Shown one piece after another: positions 1-8,313 of a stretch of 64,000 nucleotides of DNA (position 1 is its first letter; each line of letters starts with the position of its first letter). Position numbers and translations under genes: made by a program. A model generated the notes under the pieces. It made no database searches and was not told the DNA's origin. It saw nothing but the letters and a program-made list of their open reading frames with translations. Source of the stretch: Egibacteraceae bacterium. GTDB taxonomy: Bacteria; Actinomycetota; Nitriliruptoria; Euzebyales; Egibacteraceae. Where the stretch lies: positions 62,001 to 126,000 of the forward strand of contig JAUJNX010000010.1 in assembly GCA_030447925.1 (NCBI GenBank). Reading direction: 5' to 3'.

Positions 1-795
1 CCCGTCGACGTCGAGGGCGTCGCGCATGACCGCGTGGCCGATCCGGTAGCGGCCCCCGGCGCCCGCCGCGTTGCCGACCACGACGATCTGCGCGCGGTCC
101 AGCTCCACCCCCGACGAGCACGACGCCACCGACGAGTACAGCCCGACGTCGCGGCCGATCTGGTCCGCCGCGGGCATCGCGATCTCGCCGAGGGCGACGC
201 CGATGCCCAGCGCGGTGGTGCCGTTGGACAGGTTCATGGAGTCCAGCGGCTCGTCGGTGGCGACGTCGTGGCCGCGCGCGCGGGCGTCGTTGATGGTGTC
301 CATGGTCAGCAGCGGGGTCTTGGTCTGCACGTAGTGGACCTCCGCGGGGTCGGTGATGCCCGCGTCGGCCATCGCCCGGCGCACGCCCTCGGCCACCTTC
401 TCCACCATCGCGGGCCGCCCGATGTCCTCCGGCAGGATGGTCTCGCTCAGCGCGATGCCGATCGCCAGCCGGGGGTCCGACCCCCCGCCGCCGTCCCCGC
501 CGGTGCGGGCGAAGACCGTCGCGTGGGGGGTCAGCACGCCGTCGGTGCCACCGGACCAGACCATCGGCACCTGGGCGACCTCCTCGGGCGACCGCGTCCC
601 GCGCGCGACGAGCACGTCGCGGAACGCGCCGTCGGCGAGGATGCGGGTGAAGTCGTTGACCCCGCCGTTGCCCTCCGTCTTGCCGATGACGGCCACGACC
701 TCGTCGGCGGCGAACCGCCCCTCGTCCAGCGCGCGGGCCAGGCCCGACGCGTCCGTGACACTGCCCAGCACGACCTTGGCGACCTCGACCGGCAT
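1..795 (-). CDS. Barbiturase / cyanuric acid amidohydrolase family ring-opening hydrolase (C-terminus beyond window)
   Basis: The protein begins [12 protein letters not shown] and runs off the left edge after about 265 residues, so the third repeat domain is missing here. Two of the three domains of the AtzD/barbiturase fold are visible, each with its Lys and Ser motif: [14 protein letters not shown] and [12 protein letters not shown] in domain 1, YVQTKTPLL and [11 protein letters not shown] in domain 2. Family members hydrolyse the ring amide of barbiturate (to ureidomalonate) or of cyanuric acid (to biuret), and sequence alone does not separate the two. The divergent malonate-activating ligase next door favours barbiturase, because ureidomalonate is cleaved to urea and malonate. 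The ATG at 795 is the first start compatible with the conserved N-terminus. Confidence 0.88.
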   Translation of the reverse strand, partial: MPVEVAKVVLGSVTDASGLARALDEGRFAADEVVAVIGKTEGNGGVNDFTRILADGAFRDVLVARGTRSPEEVAQVPMVWSGGTDGVLTPHATVFARTGGDGGGGSDPRLAIGIALSETILPEDIGRPAMVEKVAEGVRRAMADAGITDPAEVHYVQTKTPLLTMDTINDARARGHDVATDEPLDSMNLSNGTTALGIGVALGEIAMPAADQIGRDVGLYSSVASCSSGVELDRAQIVVVGNAAGAGGRYRIGHAVMRDALDVDG

Positions 796-836
796 GCCCT
801 GTTCCCCTTGCTCTCGGCTGGCGGCACCCTACCGGG

Positions 837-2315
837 ATGGTGCGACAGGACGAGACCGGCCCCGCGGCGGGCGTGCACGTGCCGCCGGGCGCCGACGCCG
901 ACCTGCTGCCCGGCGGCAGCCTGCCGGGCAGCTGGACGGCCCGCTGGGCGGCGCGGCCGGCCTGGCCGCAGCTGCGCGACGTCGACGGGCGCTGGTTGTC
1001 CAGCCTGGAGCTGGAGGAGCGCAGCCGCCGGGTGGCGGCCCGGCTGCGCGGCGCGGGCCTGGCGCCGGGGGACCGGGTCGTGGTGTCCGCGGCGGCCTCG
1101 GCCGCCCTGGTCGTCGCCCACGTGGGCGCGCTGCGCGCCGGGCTCGTCGTCGTGCCGGTCAACGCGGCCTACACCCGGACCGAGGTCGCGGCGCTCGCCG
1201 CGGACGCGTGCCCGCGGGCGGCGGTCGTGGACGACCCCGAGCGCGGCCGCTGGCTGGGGGAGGACGTCGTGGTCGTCGACCCCGCCGTCGACCTGCCCGA
1301 CGGGCCGGAGGACGGCCTGGACGCCGCCGGCCCGGACGACGCCGCGGTGCTCATCTACACCTCGGGGACGACGGGTCGTCCGAAGGGGGCGCCGCTCACC
1401 CACGCCAACCTGCTGGCGGGGGCCGCCGCGGTCGGTCTCGCCTGGCGCTGGGCGCCGGAGGATCGCCTGCTGCTGACCCTGCCCCTGTTCCACGTCCACG
1501 GCCTGGGCGTCGGCCTGCACGGCACCCTGACCGCCGGGGCGTCGGCGGTCCTGCGCCCCGGCTTCGACGCCGCGGACGTGGCCGCGCGCGCCGGTGACGC
1601 CACGCTGTTCTTCGGCGTCCCCGCGATCTACCAGCGCCTGGTCGCCTCCGGGCACGCGCCCGCGCTGCGCGGGCTGCGGCTGTGCGTGTCGGGGTCCGCG
1701 CCCCTGCCGCCGTCGCTCGCCGCCGCCGTCGCGGCCGCCACCGGCGAGGTCCCGCTGGAGCGCTACGGCATGACCGAGACGATGATGCTGACCTCCAACC
1801 CCTACGCGGGTGAGCGCCGCCCGGGCACCGTCGGCCTGCCCCTGCCGGGCGTCGACGTGCGCCTGGCCGGGGACGGGGAGATCCAGGTGCGCGGGCCCAA
1901 CGTCATCGCGGGCTACTGGCGCCGCCCCGACGCCGACGCCGACGCGTTCACCGCCGACGGCTGGTTCCGCACCGGCGACCTCGGCGAGCACGACGACGCC
2001 GGGTACCTGCGCATCGCCGGGCGCAGCAAGGACCTCATCATCACCGGCGGGTTCAACGTCCATCCCCGCGAGGTCGAGGAGGCGCTGCTCACCCACCCCA
2101 GCGTCCGCGAGGTCGCGGTGGTCGGGCGGCCCAGCGAGGCCTGGGGCGAGGAGGTCACCGCCGTCGTGGTCGCCGAGGGGGCGCCCGCCGCCGAGGCGCT
2201 GCGCGCCCACGCCGCCGAGCGCCTCGCCCCCTACAAGGTCCCCAAGCGCGTCGAGTTCGCCGACGCCCTCCCGCGCAATGCCCTCGGCAAGGTCCTGCGC
2301 CACGAGCTGCGCTGA
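837..2315 (+). CDS. Acyl-CoA synthetase, malonyl-CoA synthetase (MatB)-like
   Basis: 492-residue ANL-superfamily adenylating ligase. The AMP-binding P-loop reads LIYTSGTTGRPKGAPLTHAN (about residues 173-192), followed by ERYGMTETMM and TGDLGEHDDAGY and the hinge region GRSKDLIITGGFNVHPREVE. The stretch RYGMTETMMLTSNPYAGERR, with GTVGLPLPGV just after it, and the ITGGFNV element closely resemble malonyl-CoA synthetases, which convert malonate, ATP and CoA to malonyl-CoA. The catalytic lysine lies near the C-terminus in PRNALGKVLRHEL. It is divergent from the barbiturase-family gene, with only 41 bp between the starts, which suggests a shared promoter region. Malonate as substrate is inferred from motif similarity and context; another short acid is possible. 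Confidence 0.86.
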   Translation: MVRQDETGPAAGVHVPPGADADLLPGGSLPGSWTARWAARPAWPQLRDVDGRWLSSLELEERSRRVAARLRGAGLAPGDRVVVSAAASAALVVAHVGALRAGLVVVPVNAAYTRTEVAALAADACPRAAVVDDPERGRWLGEDVVVVDPAVDLPDGPEDGLDAAGPDDAAVLIYTSGTTGRPKGAPLTHANLLAGAAAVGLAWRWAPEDRLLLTLPLFHVHGLGVGLHGTLTAGASAVLRPGFDAADVAARAGDATLFFGVPAIYQRLVASGHAPALRGLRLCVSGSAPLPPSLAAAVAAATGEVPLERYGMTETMMLTSNPYAGERRPGTVGLPLPGVDVRLAGDGEIQVRGPNVIAGYWRRPDADADAFTADGWFRTGDLGEHDDAGYLRIAGRSKDLIITGGFNVHPREVEEALLTHPSVREVAVVGRPSEAWGEEVTAVVVAEGAPAAEALRAHAAERLAPYKVPKRVEFADALPRNALGKVLRHELR

Positions 2316-2407
2316 GCGGCAGGCGGCGGGCGCTGCGCCCGGTGACGTAGGCGCGGCTGCGCCCGCGGGGGGACGACGCGCCCGCGGCGGTCCCCTACGG
2401 TGAGGGG

Positions 2408-3643
2408 ATGACGCCGAGGCGGGTGGCGACCGACGCCGCCCTCACGATCGCGATGGCCGCGGTCATCACGGTCTGCATCCTGCTGCGCCAGGAGGACGAC
2501 TCGCGGGCACCCACCCTCGTCGCCCACCTCCTGGGGCTGGGGATCGCGGCCTTGCTGCCGCTGCGGCGGCGCTGGCCGCTGGGGGTCCTGCTGGGCAGCT
2601 GGGTCCTGCTGGTGCTGTACCACGTGCTCGACTACCCGGCCACCGGCATGGCCATAGCGCTGTCGGTGGCCCTCTACGCGGCGGCGGCCGGTGGCCGGGC
2701 CCCGTGGGCGTTCGGGCTGGTCGCCTTCCAGGTGCTGAGCTCGAGCTGGTACCGGTACGGCGTGGAGGGCGAGCCGGCGACCGCGCTGCTGTCGACCGGA
2801 TCGCTGGCCGACATCGCCCTCATGGTCGCGCTGGTGCTGCTCGGCGACGCGGTCCGCAGCCGCCGGGCGCTGACGGGGGAGGTGGCCGAGCGCCTGCGCC
2901 GCGAGGCCGACCGGCGGGTGGCCGAGGAGCGACTGCGCATCGCCCGGGAGCTGCACGACGTCCTGGCCCACCGTGGCCGTCATCACCGTGCAGGCCGGGG
3001 TGGCCCGCGACGTGCTCGACGACGACCCGGACGAGGCGCGCCGGGCGCTGCGGGCGATCCGGGCCGCCTCGCGCGAGGCGCTGGCGGAGCTGTCGGCCAC
3101 CGTCGGCGTCCTGCGCGGCCGCGACCCGGCCCTCGCGGCAGGCCCCCGGCACGGCGACCCCCACCCCGACCAGGCACCCGTCGCCGCCGCTGCCGAGGCG
3201 GGCCAGGCCGGGGCGGGCGAGGACCTCGGCGACGGCGGGCCCCCGCCCCCGCCGGGCTGGCCGGGCCGGCGCCCCTGGTGGCCCGCGCGCGCGCCTCGGC
3301 ACTGGCGCCCACCCTGCACGAGGAGCTCGAAGGCGGACTGCTTCCCCCCGCGCACGACCTCGCCGCCTACCGCATCGTCCAGGAGTCGGTCACCAACGTG
3401 CTGCGCCACGCGGCCGCGACGGCCGTCGAGGTCCGCCTGACCCGCGGGTGCGACGCGGTCGGGGTCACGGTCACCGACGACGGCGCGGGCTCCGGCCCCG
3501 CGCCGGGGTCGGGGGACGGCCTCACCGGCATGCGCGAGCGGGCTGCGGCGCTCGGCGGGCGGCTGGAGGCGGGCCCCCTGCCGGGGGGCGGCTTCCGGGT
3601 CGCCGCCCGCCTGCCCCTCGCCGCCCCGGCCGCGGCGGGCTGA
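2408..3643 (+). CDS. Two-component sensor histidine kinase, NarL-type (two compensating frame breaks)
   Basis: N-terminal membrane region with about five hydrophobic helices (residues 8-160), then the HisKA_3 box RIARELHDVLAH with phospho-acceptor His183. The frame changes at about 2970: VAVITVQAGVARDVLDDD continues in another frame up to about 3260. It then returns to the first frame for LVARARAS and the HATPase_c part (AYRIVQESVTNVLRHA, TDDGAGSGPAPGSGDGLTGM). The two breaks compensate, and the family's conserved sequence is intact on each side, so either the sequence has indel errors or the kinase is damaged. It is followed after 2 bp by its response regulator, a standard pair. The ATG at 2408 lies six bases after a TACGGT -10-like box, so it may be leaderless. 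Confidence 0.85.
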   Translation: MTPRRVATDAALTIAMAAVITVCILLRQEDDSRAPTLVAHLLGLGIAALLPLRRRWPLGVLLGSWVLLVLYHVLDYPATGMAIALSVALYAAAAGGRAPWAFGLVAFQVLSSSWYRYGVEGEPATALLSTGSLADIALMVALVLLGDAVRSRRALTGEVAERLRREADRRVAEERLRIARELHDVLAHRGRHHRAGRGGPRRARRRPGRGAPGAAGDPGRLARGAGGAVGHRRRPARPRPGPRGRPPARRPPPRPGTRRRRCRGGPGRGGRGPRRRRAPAPAGLAGPAPLVARARASALAPTLHEELEGGLLPPAHDLAAYRIVQESVTNVLRHAAATAVEVRLTRGCDAVGVTVTDDGAGSGPAPGSGDGLTGMRERAAALGGRLEAGPLPGGGFRVAARLPLAAPAAAG

Positions 3644-3645
3644 CG

Positions 3646-4311
3646 GTGGTCCGGGTGCTGCTCGCCGACGACCAGACCCTCGTGCGGGCGGGGTTCCGGG
3701 TCCTGCTGGAGCGCACCGAGGACGTCGAGGTCGTCGGCGAGGCCGCAGATGGCGCCCAAGCCCTGGCCCGCGCCCGCGCGACCCGGCCCGACGTCGTCCT
3801 CATGGACGTGCGAATGCCGGTGATGGACGGGCTGGAGGCGACCCGGCGAATCGTGGCCGACGACCGCCTGACCGGCGTCCGCGTGGTGGTCCTCACCACC
3901 TTCGAGCTGGACGAGTACGTCTTCGCGGCCCTGCGCGCGGGGGCCAGCGGGTTCCTGCTGAAGGACATCGACCCCGACGACCTGCGCGCCGCCGTCCGCG
4001 TGGTCGCGGCCGGCGACGCGCTGCTGTCCCCGCGGGTGACACGCCGCCTGATCGACGAGTTCACCGCCCAGCCCGCGCGCCGGGCGGCCGCGCCGGAGCG
4101 CCTGCGCGTCCTCACCGACCGCGAGCGCGAGGTCATGGCCCTGGTCGGCGCGGGCCTCAGCAACGACGAGATCGCGGCCCGCCTGGTGCTCAGCCCGGCG
4201 ACGGCCAAGACCCACGTGAGCCGGGCGATGGTCAAGCTGCACGTCCGCGACCGCGCGCAGCTCGTGGTGCTGGCCTACGAGACCGGCCTCGTCGTCCCCG
4301 GCCGCACCTGA
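3646..4311 (+). CDS. Response regulator, NarL/LuxR (FixJ) family
   Basis: 221 residues. The receiver domain starts VVRVLLADDQTLVRAGFRVL, with phospho-acceptor Asp54 in VVLMDVRMPVMDG, the Thr of VVLTTF and Lys of FLLKDI at the expected places. The C-terminal LuxR helix-turn-helix is LTDREREVMALVGAGLSNDE onward to SPATAKTHVSRAM. The GTG start is two bases after the kinase stop, so the two are co-transcribed. It should bind DNA once phosphorylated by the upstream kinase; the target genes are not evident. A stem-loop follows the stop codon. Confidence 0.95.
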   Translation: MVRVLLADDQTLVRAGFRVLLERTEDVEVVGEAADGAQALARARATRPDVVLMDVRMPVMDGLEATRRIVADDRLTGVRVVVLTTFELDEYVFAALRAGASGFLLKDIDPDDLRAAVRVVAAGDALLSPRVTRRLIDEFTAQPARRAAAPERLRVLTDREREVMALVGAGLSNDEIAARLVLSPATAKTHVSRAMVKLHVRDRAQLVVLAYETGLVVPGRT

Positions 4312-4330
4312 TCCGCGCGGCGCAGCCCCC

Positions 4331-4353
4331 GCCCGCCGGCTACCGCGGCGGGC
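4331..4353 (+). terminator. Stem-loop after the two-component operon, possible terminator
   Basis: Arms GCCCGCCG (4331-4338) and CGGCGGGC (4346-4353) are perfectly complementary around a 7-base loop, 20 bp after the response-regulator stop. There is no T-run, so it is at most a U-tract-less actinobacterial terminator. Confidence 0.35.
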
Positions 4354-4415
4354 GCAGCGGCGGAGCCGCCCGCCGGGGGCCGACCGCGCCCGGCGGCGTC
4401 CGTAGCGTCGCGGCC

Positions 4416-4874
4416 ATGACCACCACCGCCCCCCGCACCGCGCTACCGCCCACCCGCACCCGGCCGGGCGGCACCGCCGCGCTGCGCGGCGCCGCCGCGC
4501 TCCACGCCGCGCTCGTCCTGGTCCAGGCCGCCCTCGCGGGCAACTGGCTGGCGGGCAACGCGGTCGCCCTGCGCGTCCACGAGGCCCTCGGCACCGAGGG
4601 CCTCACCTGGGTCGCGCTCGCCACGCTGGTCCTGGCCGTCGTCGTCTGGCTGGCCGGGCGCGGGCCGTGGTGGCCCGCCGCCGTCGCGCTGCTGGTCGCC
4701 GCCGCCGACGCCGTGCAGATCGCCCTGGGCTTCGCCGGCCGGCTGGCCGTCCACGTGCCGCTGGGCGTGGCCATCTTCGGCGCGTCCCTGGTGCTGCTGA
4801 TGGCGACCGGGGACCTCAGAACGCGACCGCGACGAGGTGGTCCAGCAGCGCCACCTGGCCCGGCAGCAGCTTGA
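4416..4874 (+). CDS. Small four-helix membrane protein of unknown function
   Basis: 152 residues with four predicted hydrophobic helices (about 25-46, 58-79, 84-103 and 108-131), a Pro/Arg-rich N-terminus and a Pro/Ala-rich tail. I do not recognise a family; it resembles generic small actinobacterial integral membrane proteins. The ATG at 4416 sits seven bases after TAGCGT, a -10-like element, suggesting leaderless transcription. Its last 59 bp overlap the convergent Nudix gene, so its true end could be earlier if the low-complexity tail reflects an indel. Confidence 0.6.
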   Translation: MTTTAPRTALPPTRTRPGGTAALRGAAALHAALVLVQAALAGNWLAGNAVALRVHEALGTEGLTWVALATLVLAVVVWLAGRGPWWPAAVALLVAAADAVQIALGFAGRLAVHVPLGVAIFGASLVLLMATGDLRTRPRRGGPAAPPGPAAA

Positions 4875-5277
4875 CCCGCGCCTCGTCCAGGCCGAACCAG
4901 GCGCCGCGGTCGACCTCGGGCACCTGGGTGATGCGCCCCGACCGCGGCGGCCACTCCAGGGGGAACGTCCCGCTGACCAGGGCCGCGGGGTCGCAGTCAC
5001 CCTCGGCGGCGAAGGCGGTGACGATCTTGCCGCCCTTCTGGCGCACGGGTGGGAGCGCGGTGAACGGGCCGGTGACCGCGAAGCCGGTCTCCTCGCGGAA
5101 CTCCCGCAGCGCGGCCGCCAGCGGCTCCTCGCCGGGCGCGGGCTCGCCCTTGGGGATGCTCCAGGCCCCGTCGTCGCGGCGCGCCCAGAACGGGCCGCCC
5201 GGGTGGACCAGGAAGACCTCCAGCGCACCTGCGCCGGTCCGGCGGTGGAGCAGCACCCCCGCGCTGTGCGTCGCCAT
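4816..5277 (-). CDS. Nudix hydrolase
   Basis: 153 residues. The Nudix box is clear: GEPAPGEEPLAAALREF then REETGF (G-x5-E-x7-REUxEExGU) at about residues 43-65, preceded by WSIPKG. The N-terminus SAGVLLHRR and the long insert before FPLEWPP resemble the small actinobacterial group of Nudix proteins that act on nucleoside di- or triphosphates or diadenosine polyphosphates; the substrate cannot be told. The ATG is six bases after TAGGGT on the minus strand, another probable leaderless start. Convergent overlap with the preceding membrane-protein gene. Confidence 0.9.
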   Translation of the reverse strand: MATHSAGVLLHRRTGAGALEVFLVHPGGPFWARRDDGAWSIPKGEPAPGEEPLAAALREFREETGFAVTGPFTALPPVRQKGGKIVTAFAAEGDCDPAALVSGTFPLEWPPRSGRITQVPEVDRGAWFGLDEARVKLLPGQVALLDHLVAVAF

Positions 5278-5351
5278 GCCCGCACCCTACCCGGCCCGAT
5301 CTGCCGGGCGGTGGTGCGCGGACCCCGGGGCGCGGCCCCGATACTGGCGGC

Positions 5352-6284
5352 ATGGCAGATGCGGACAGGGCACAGCGCACGGCGGTCGTGGTCAACCCCG
5401 CCAAGGTCGAGGACCTCGCCGAGCTGCGGCGGATCGTGGACGGGGAGCTCGCCGCCGCGGGCTGGCCCGCGCCGCGGTGGTACGAGACGACCCCCGAGGA
5501 CCCGGGCACGGGCCAGACGGCGCAGGCGCTGGCCGACGGCGCGGAGATCGTGTTCGCCGCCGGCGGGGACGGGACGGTGCGCACGTGCCTGACGGCGCTG
5601 GCCGGCACCGGCGCCGCGCTGGCGGTCCTGCCCGCGGGCACGGGCAACCTGCTGGCCACCAACCTGGGGCTGCCCGACGACCCGCGGGCGGGGGTGAAGG
5701 TCGTCGTCGAGCGCGGCCGGCGCGACCTGGACATCGGCGTCGTGGAGGGCGAGGGCTTCGCGGTCATGGCCGGGATGGGCCTGGACGCGCGCATGCTCGA
5801 CGACGCCTCCGAGCAGCTCAAGGCGCGGGTGGGGCCCCTGGCCTACGTGTGGTCGGCCATGGGCAACCTCCTGGGACGGGTCATGGACGTCCGCCTGCGC
5901 CTGGACGGCGGGGCGCCGCTGCGCCGGCGGGCGCGCAGCGTGGTGGTGGGCAACGTCGGGCGGCTGCAGGGCGGGGTCCGCCTCCTGCCCGACGCCGTGC
6001 CCGACGACGGCATGTTCGACGTCGCCGTGATCGCCCCGCGCACCCTGGGCCACTGGGTTGCGCTGGCCTGGGGGGTGGTGCGCCGCCACGAGCGCGTCCC
6101 GAGCCTTGAGGTCCTCCGCGCCCGCCACGTGGTGCTGGAGGCCCGCCGCCCCGAGCCCCGCGAGCTGGACGGGGACGTCATCGCCCCCGGGCGCAGCATG
6201 GAGATCACCATGCGCCGGGGCGCCCTGACCCTGTGCGTCCCGCAGCCGGAGGAGAGCAGCGACCTGGCCGAGGGGCATCCCTGA
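5352..6284 (+). CDS. Diacylglycerol kinase family lipid kinase
   Basis: 310 residues of the DAGK/YegS fold. The nucleotide-binding motif is FAAGGDGTVRTCL (about residues 63-75), followed by PAGTGNLLATNLGLP. The C-terminal beta-sandwich carries VVVGNVGRLQGGVRLLPDAV and DDGMFDVAVI. Such enzymes phosphorylate diacylglycerol or another lipid alcohol at the membrane; in actinobacteria some take part in phosphatidylinositol mannoside or phospholipid turnover. The start ATG is six bases after GATACT, consistent with a leaderless mRNA. A convergent O-methyltransferase follows after 25 bp. Confidence 0.9.
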   Translation: MADADRAQRTAVVVNPAKVEDLAELRRIVDGELAAAGWPAPRWYETTPEDPGTGQTAQALADGAEIVFAAGGDGTVRTCLTALAGTGAALAVLPAGTGNLLATNLGLPDDPRAGVKVVVERGRRDLDIGVVEGEGFAVMAGMGLDARMLDDASEQLKARVGPLAYVWSAMGNLLGRVMDVRLRLDGGAPLRRRARSVVVGNVGRLQGGVRLLPDAVPDDGMFDVAVIAPRTLGHWVALAWGVVRRHERVPSLEVLRARHVVLEARRPEPRELDGDVIAPGRSMEITMRRGALTLCVPQPEESSDLAEGHP

Positions 6285-6309
6285 GCCGTGCCACCCGTGG
6301 CCGGGCCCG

Positions 6310-6963
6310 CTACCCGACGACGGCGAGCACGAAGCCGTCCCAGCCCTTGCTGCCGACCGTCTGGACCGCCGTGGCGGTGAGGCGCGGGTCGGCGGCCAGC
6401 GCGTCGAACAGGGCGCGGGTGCCGACGACGCTCGCGTCGGTGGCGGCGGGGTCGGCCACGGCGCCGCCGCGCACGACGTTGTCGACCACGATCAGGGTCC
6501 CGGGCCGCGACAGGCGGACCGCCTCCGCCAGGTAGGCGGCGTTGCTCGGCTTGTCGGCGTCGACGAACACCAGGTCGTAGGGCCCGGCCAGCCGTGGGAG
6601 GGTGTCCAGGGCCGGCCCGACGTGGACCTCCACGACGCCCGCGAGACCCGCGCGCTCCAGGTTGGCCCGCGCCACCGCCGCGTGGTCGGCGTCGGACTCC
6701 AGGGTGTCGAGGTGCCCGCCGGGCGGGAGCGCCCGGGCGAGCCAGATGGCGCTGTACCCGCCGAGGGTGCCGATCTCCAGGATCCGGCGGGCGCCGCGCA
6801 CCAGTGCCAGCAGGTGCAGCAGCTTGCCCTGGTTCGGCGCGACGGCGATCGGCGGCAGGCCGGCGTCCTCGCTGGCCGCGACCGCCGCGGCCAGCGCGTC
6901 GTCGGGCGGGGCGAGGCGGTCGCTGATGTACTGGTCGACGGCGCTCCACCCCTGCTGGTCCAC
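6310..6963 (-). CDS. O-methyltransferase, family 3 (catechol-OMT-like)
   Basis: 217 residues. SAM-binding motif I is ILEIGTLGGYSAIWLARALP (about residues 61-80), with the metal-binding acidic motif FVDADKPSNAAYL and IVVDNVVRGGAVADP further on, as in class I cation-dependent O-methyltransferases. The N-terminal VDQYISDRL and the VAPNQGKLLHLL loop are typical. It should transfer a methyl group from SAM to a catechol-like hydroxyl; substrate unknown. The GTG start lies seven bases after TAGGAT. Confidence 0.92.
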   Translation of the reverse strand: MDQQGWSAVDQYISDRLAPPDDALAAAVAASEDAGLPPIAVAPNQGKLLHLLALVRGARRILEIGTLGGYSAIWLARALPPGGHLDTLESDADHAAVARANLERAGLAGVVEVHVGPALDTLPRLAGPYDLVFVDADKPSNAAYLAEAVRLSRPGTLIVVDNVVRGGAVADPAATDASVVGTRALFDALAADPRLTATAVQTVGSKGWDGFVLAVVG

Positions 6964-7052
6964 GGCGGCGATCCTAGTGCCGCCGGGGCGCTGCGTCCCG
7001 GCACCGGCGGCGGGGCGGGACGGGACGGACGGGCGTCCGGTAGCGTGCGGGC

Positions 7053-7379
7053 ATGGCTCGCCACGAGGAGATCGCCGGGTACCGCGTCGCCGTCGCGGGC
7101 AGCGGCGCAGGCTACGACGGCTGGCGGGGGACGATCGTGGTCACGACCCTGGACCCCGACCTGGGCGCGCGCCTGCGCTTCGTCGACGACCCGCCGGCCT
7201 GGGCGGACCGCGAGCGGGTCGTCGAGCACGGGGTGTCGGAGGTCTTCCTGCACGTCGACCGGCTCGTCGAGTTCCACCACCTGGTCCAGACCGAGCGACC
7301 GCTGTTCCTGACCATCCGCGACGGCGAGCTGGTGATCCAGAGCGCGCACGAGCCGGTCGGCGAGGAGGAGTCGCGCTGA
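7053..7379 (+). CDS. Conserved hypothetical protein, 108 aa
   Basis: I do not recognise this family. The protein is acidic and soluble, with no signal peptide or membrane segment. It alternates short hydrophobic strands (YRVAVAGSGAG, GTIVVTTLDPD, PLFLTIRDGELVI), suggesting a small beta-rich domain. The reading frame has normal codon bias for the window, and the ATG is six bases after TAGCGT, a -10-like box. A convergent acyltransferase gene ends four bases after its stop. Confidence 0.65.
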   Translation: MARHEEIAGYRVAVAGSGAGYDGWRGTIVVTTLDPDLGARLRFVDDPPAWADRERVVEHGVSEVFLHVDRLVEFHHLVQTERPLFLTIRDGELVIQSAHEPVGEEESR

Positions 7380-7383
7380 CCGG

Positions 7384-8175
7384 TCAGCGGGCGGTGAGCC
7401 GGTCAAGGGTGGCCTGCATCACCGCCTCGACCCGGTCGGCGCACGCGCGCACGTGGGCCGGGGCGCGGGCGGCGGCGGGGCCCGACGGGTCGAAGCGGAT
7501 CGGGTCGCCGACCTCGATGGTGATGCGCGCGGGCAGGGGCAGGTAGGGCACCGAGGGCAGGAACGTCAGCCCCCACGGCACGCTGAGCAGCAGCGGCCAC
7601 CGCCGCAGGCGCAGCCAGCGGCGCGTGCGCAGCAGGCGTGCCACGGCGGCCCCGTCGGCGAGCACCACCGCCGTGCTGTGCGCCCCCGCCGCCACCACCG
7701 GCACGAGCGGCACGTCGCAGGCCAGCGCCAGGCGGGCGTAGCCGGTCGCGCCGTCGAAGCGGATGCGGTTGCGGTCCCGGAACGCCCGCGCCCCGTCCGC
7801 GTCGCCGCCGGGGTAGGCCAGCACCTTGGCGCCGCCGGCCAGCAGCGCCGCGGCGGTCGCGGTGTCGGCCCCGACCGCGCCCAGGGGCACCAGCCGGCGC
7901 GCGAGCGGCGGGAACCCGACGACCAGGTCGTGGGCGAGCGCGTAGGGGACGTGAGCCAGGCCGCGCGCGCGCAGCACGGCGGCGCCGAACAGGTAGGTGT
8001 CGCCCGAGTAGAAGCCGCCGTTGTGGTTGGCGACGAACAGGGCGGGCCCGTCGGGGATGCGCTCCAGGCCGGTGACGCGGGCCCGGTGGTAGGGGACCAG
8101 GACGCGGTCGACGAACGCCGCGGCCCGCGCGATCGCGACGGGATCGCGCTTCCGGCCACCTGCCGTCGGGCGCAC
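7384..8175 (-). CDS. Lysophospholipid acyltransferase family protein (MGAT/DGAT-like LPLAT)
   Basis: 263 residues. The acyltransferase motif I appears as ALFVANHNGGFYSGDTYL (about residues 48-65) and motif III as YPGGDADGARAFRDRNRIRF, the form found in the LPLAT_MGAT-like branch rather than classic PlsC. An FVPVVAAG-like strand (PLVPVVAAGAHS) follows. It probably acylates a glycerolipid at the membrane, for phospholipid or triacylglycerol synthesis. The GTG start is chosen because it gives the usual N-terminal basic region; an alternative start lies about 20 codons in. Confidence 0.82.
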   Translation of the reverse strand: MRPTAGGRKRDPVAIARAAAFVDRVLVPYHRARVTGLERIPDGPALFVANHNGGFYSGDTYLFGAAVLRARGLAHVPYALAHDLVVGFPPLARRLVPLGAVGADTATAAALLAGGAKVLAYPGGDADGARAFRDRNRIRFDGATGYARLALACDVPLVPVVAAGAHSTAVVLADGAAVARLLRTRRWLRLRRWPLLLSVPWGLTFLPSVPYLPLPARITIEVGDPIRFDPSGPAAARAPAHVRACADRVEAVMQATLDRLTAR

Positions 8176-8313
8176 GGGCGCTAGTTTGACCCTCGTCCCC
8201 GTTCCCGTCCGTTCGCCCAGCCGCCACGCGGCCGGGGTCGGGCGTCCAGGCGGGCGACACGGGAGGACGGCACCGTCGGGCCCACACCGGGCGAGGCAAG
8301 ACGGAGGCGGCGC

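Noticed and set aside
531-2303. Long open frames opposite and beside the malonyl-CoA-synthetase-like gene
   Set aside because: They are Arg/Gly/Pro-rich shadow frames of high G+C DNA with no family motif; the plus-strand ligase explains the region.
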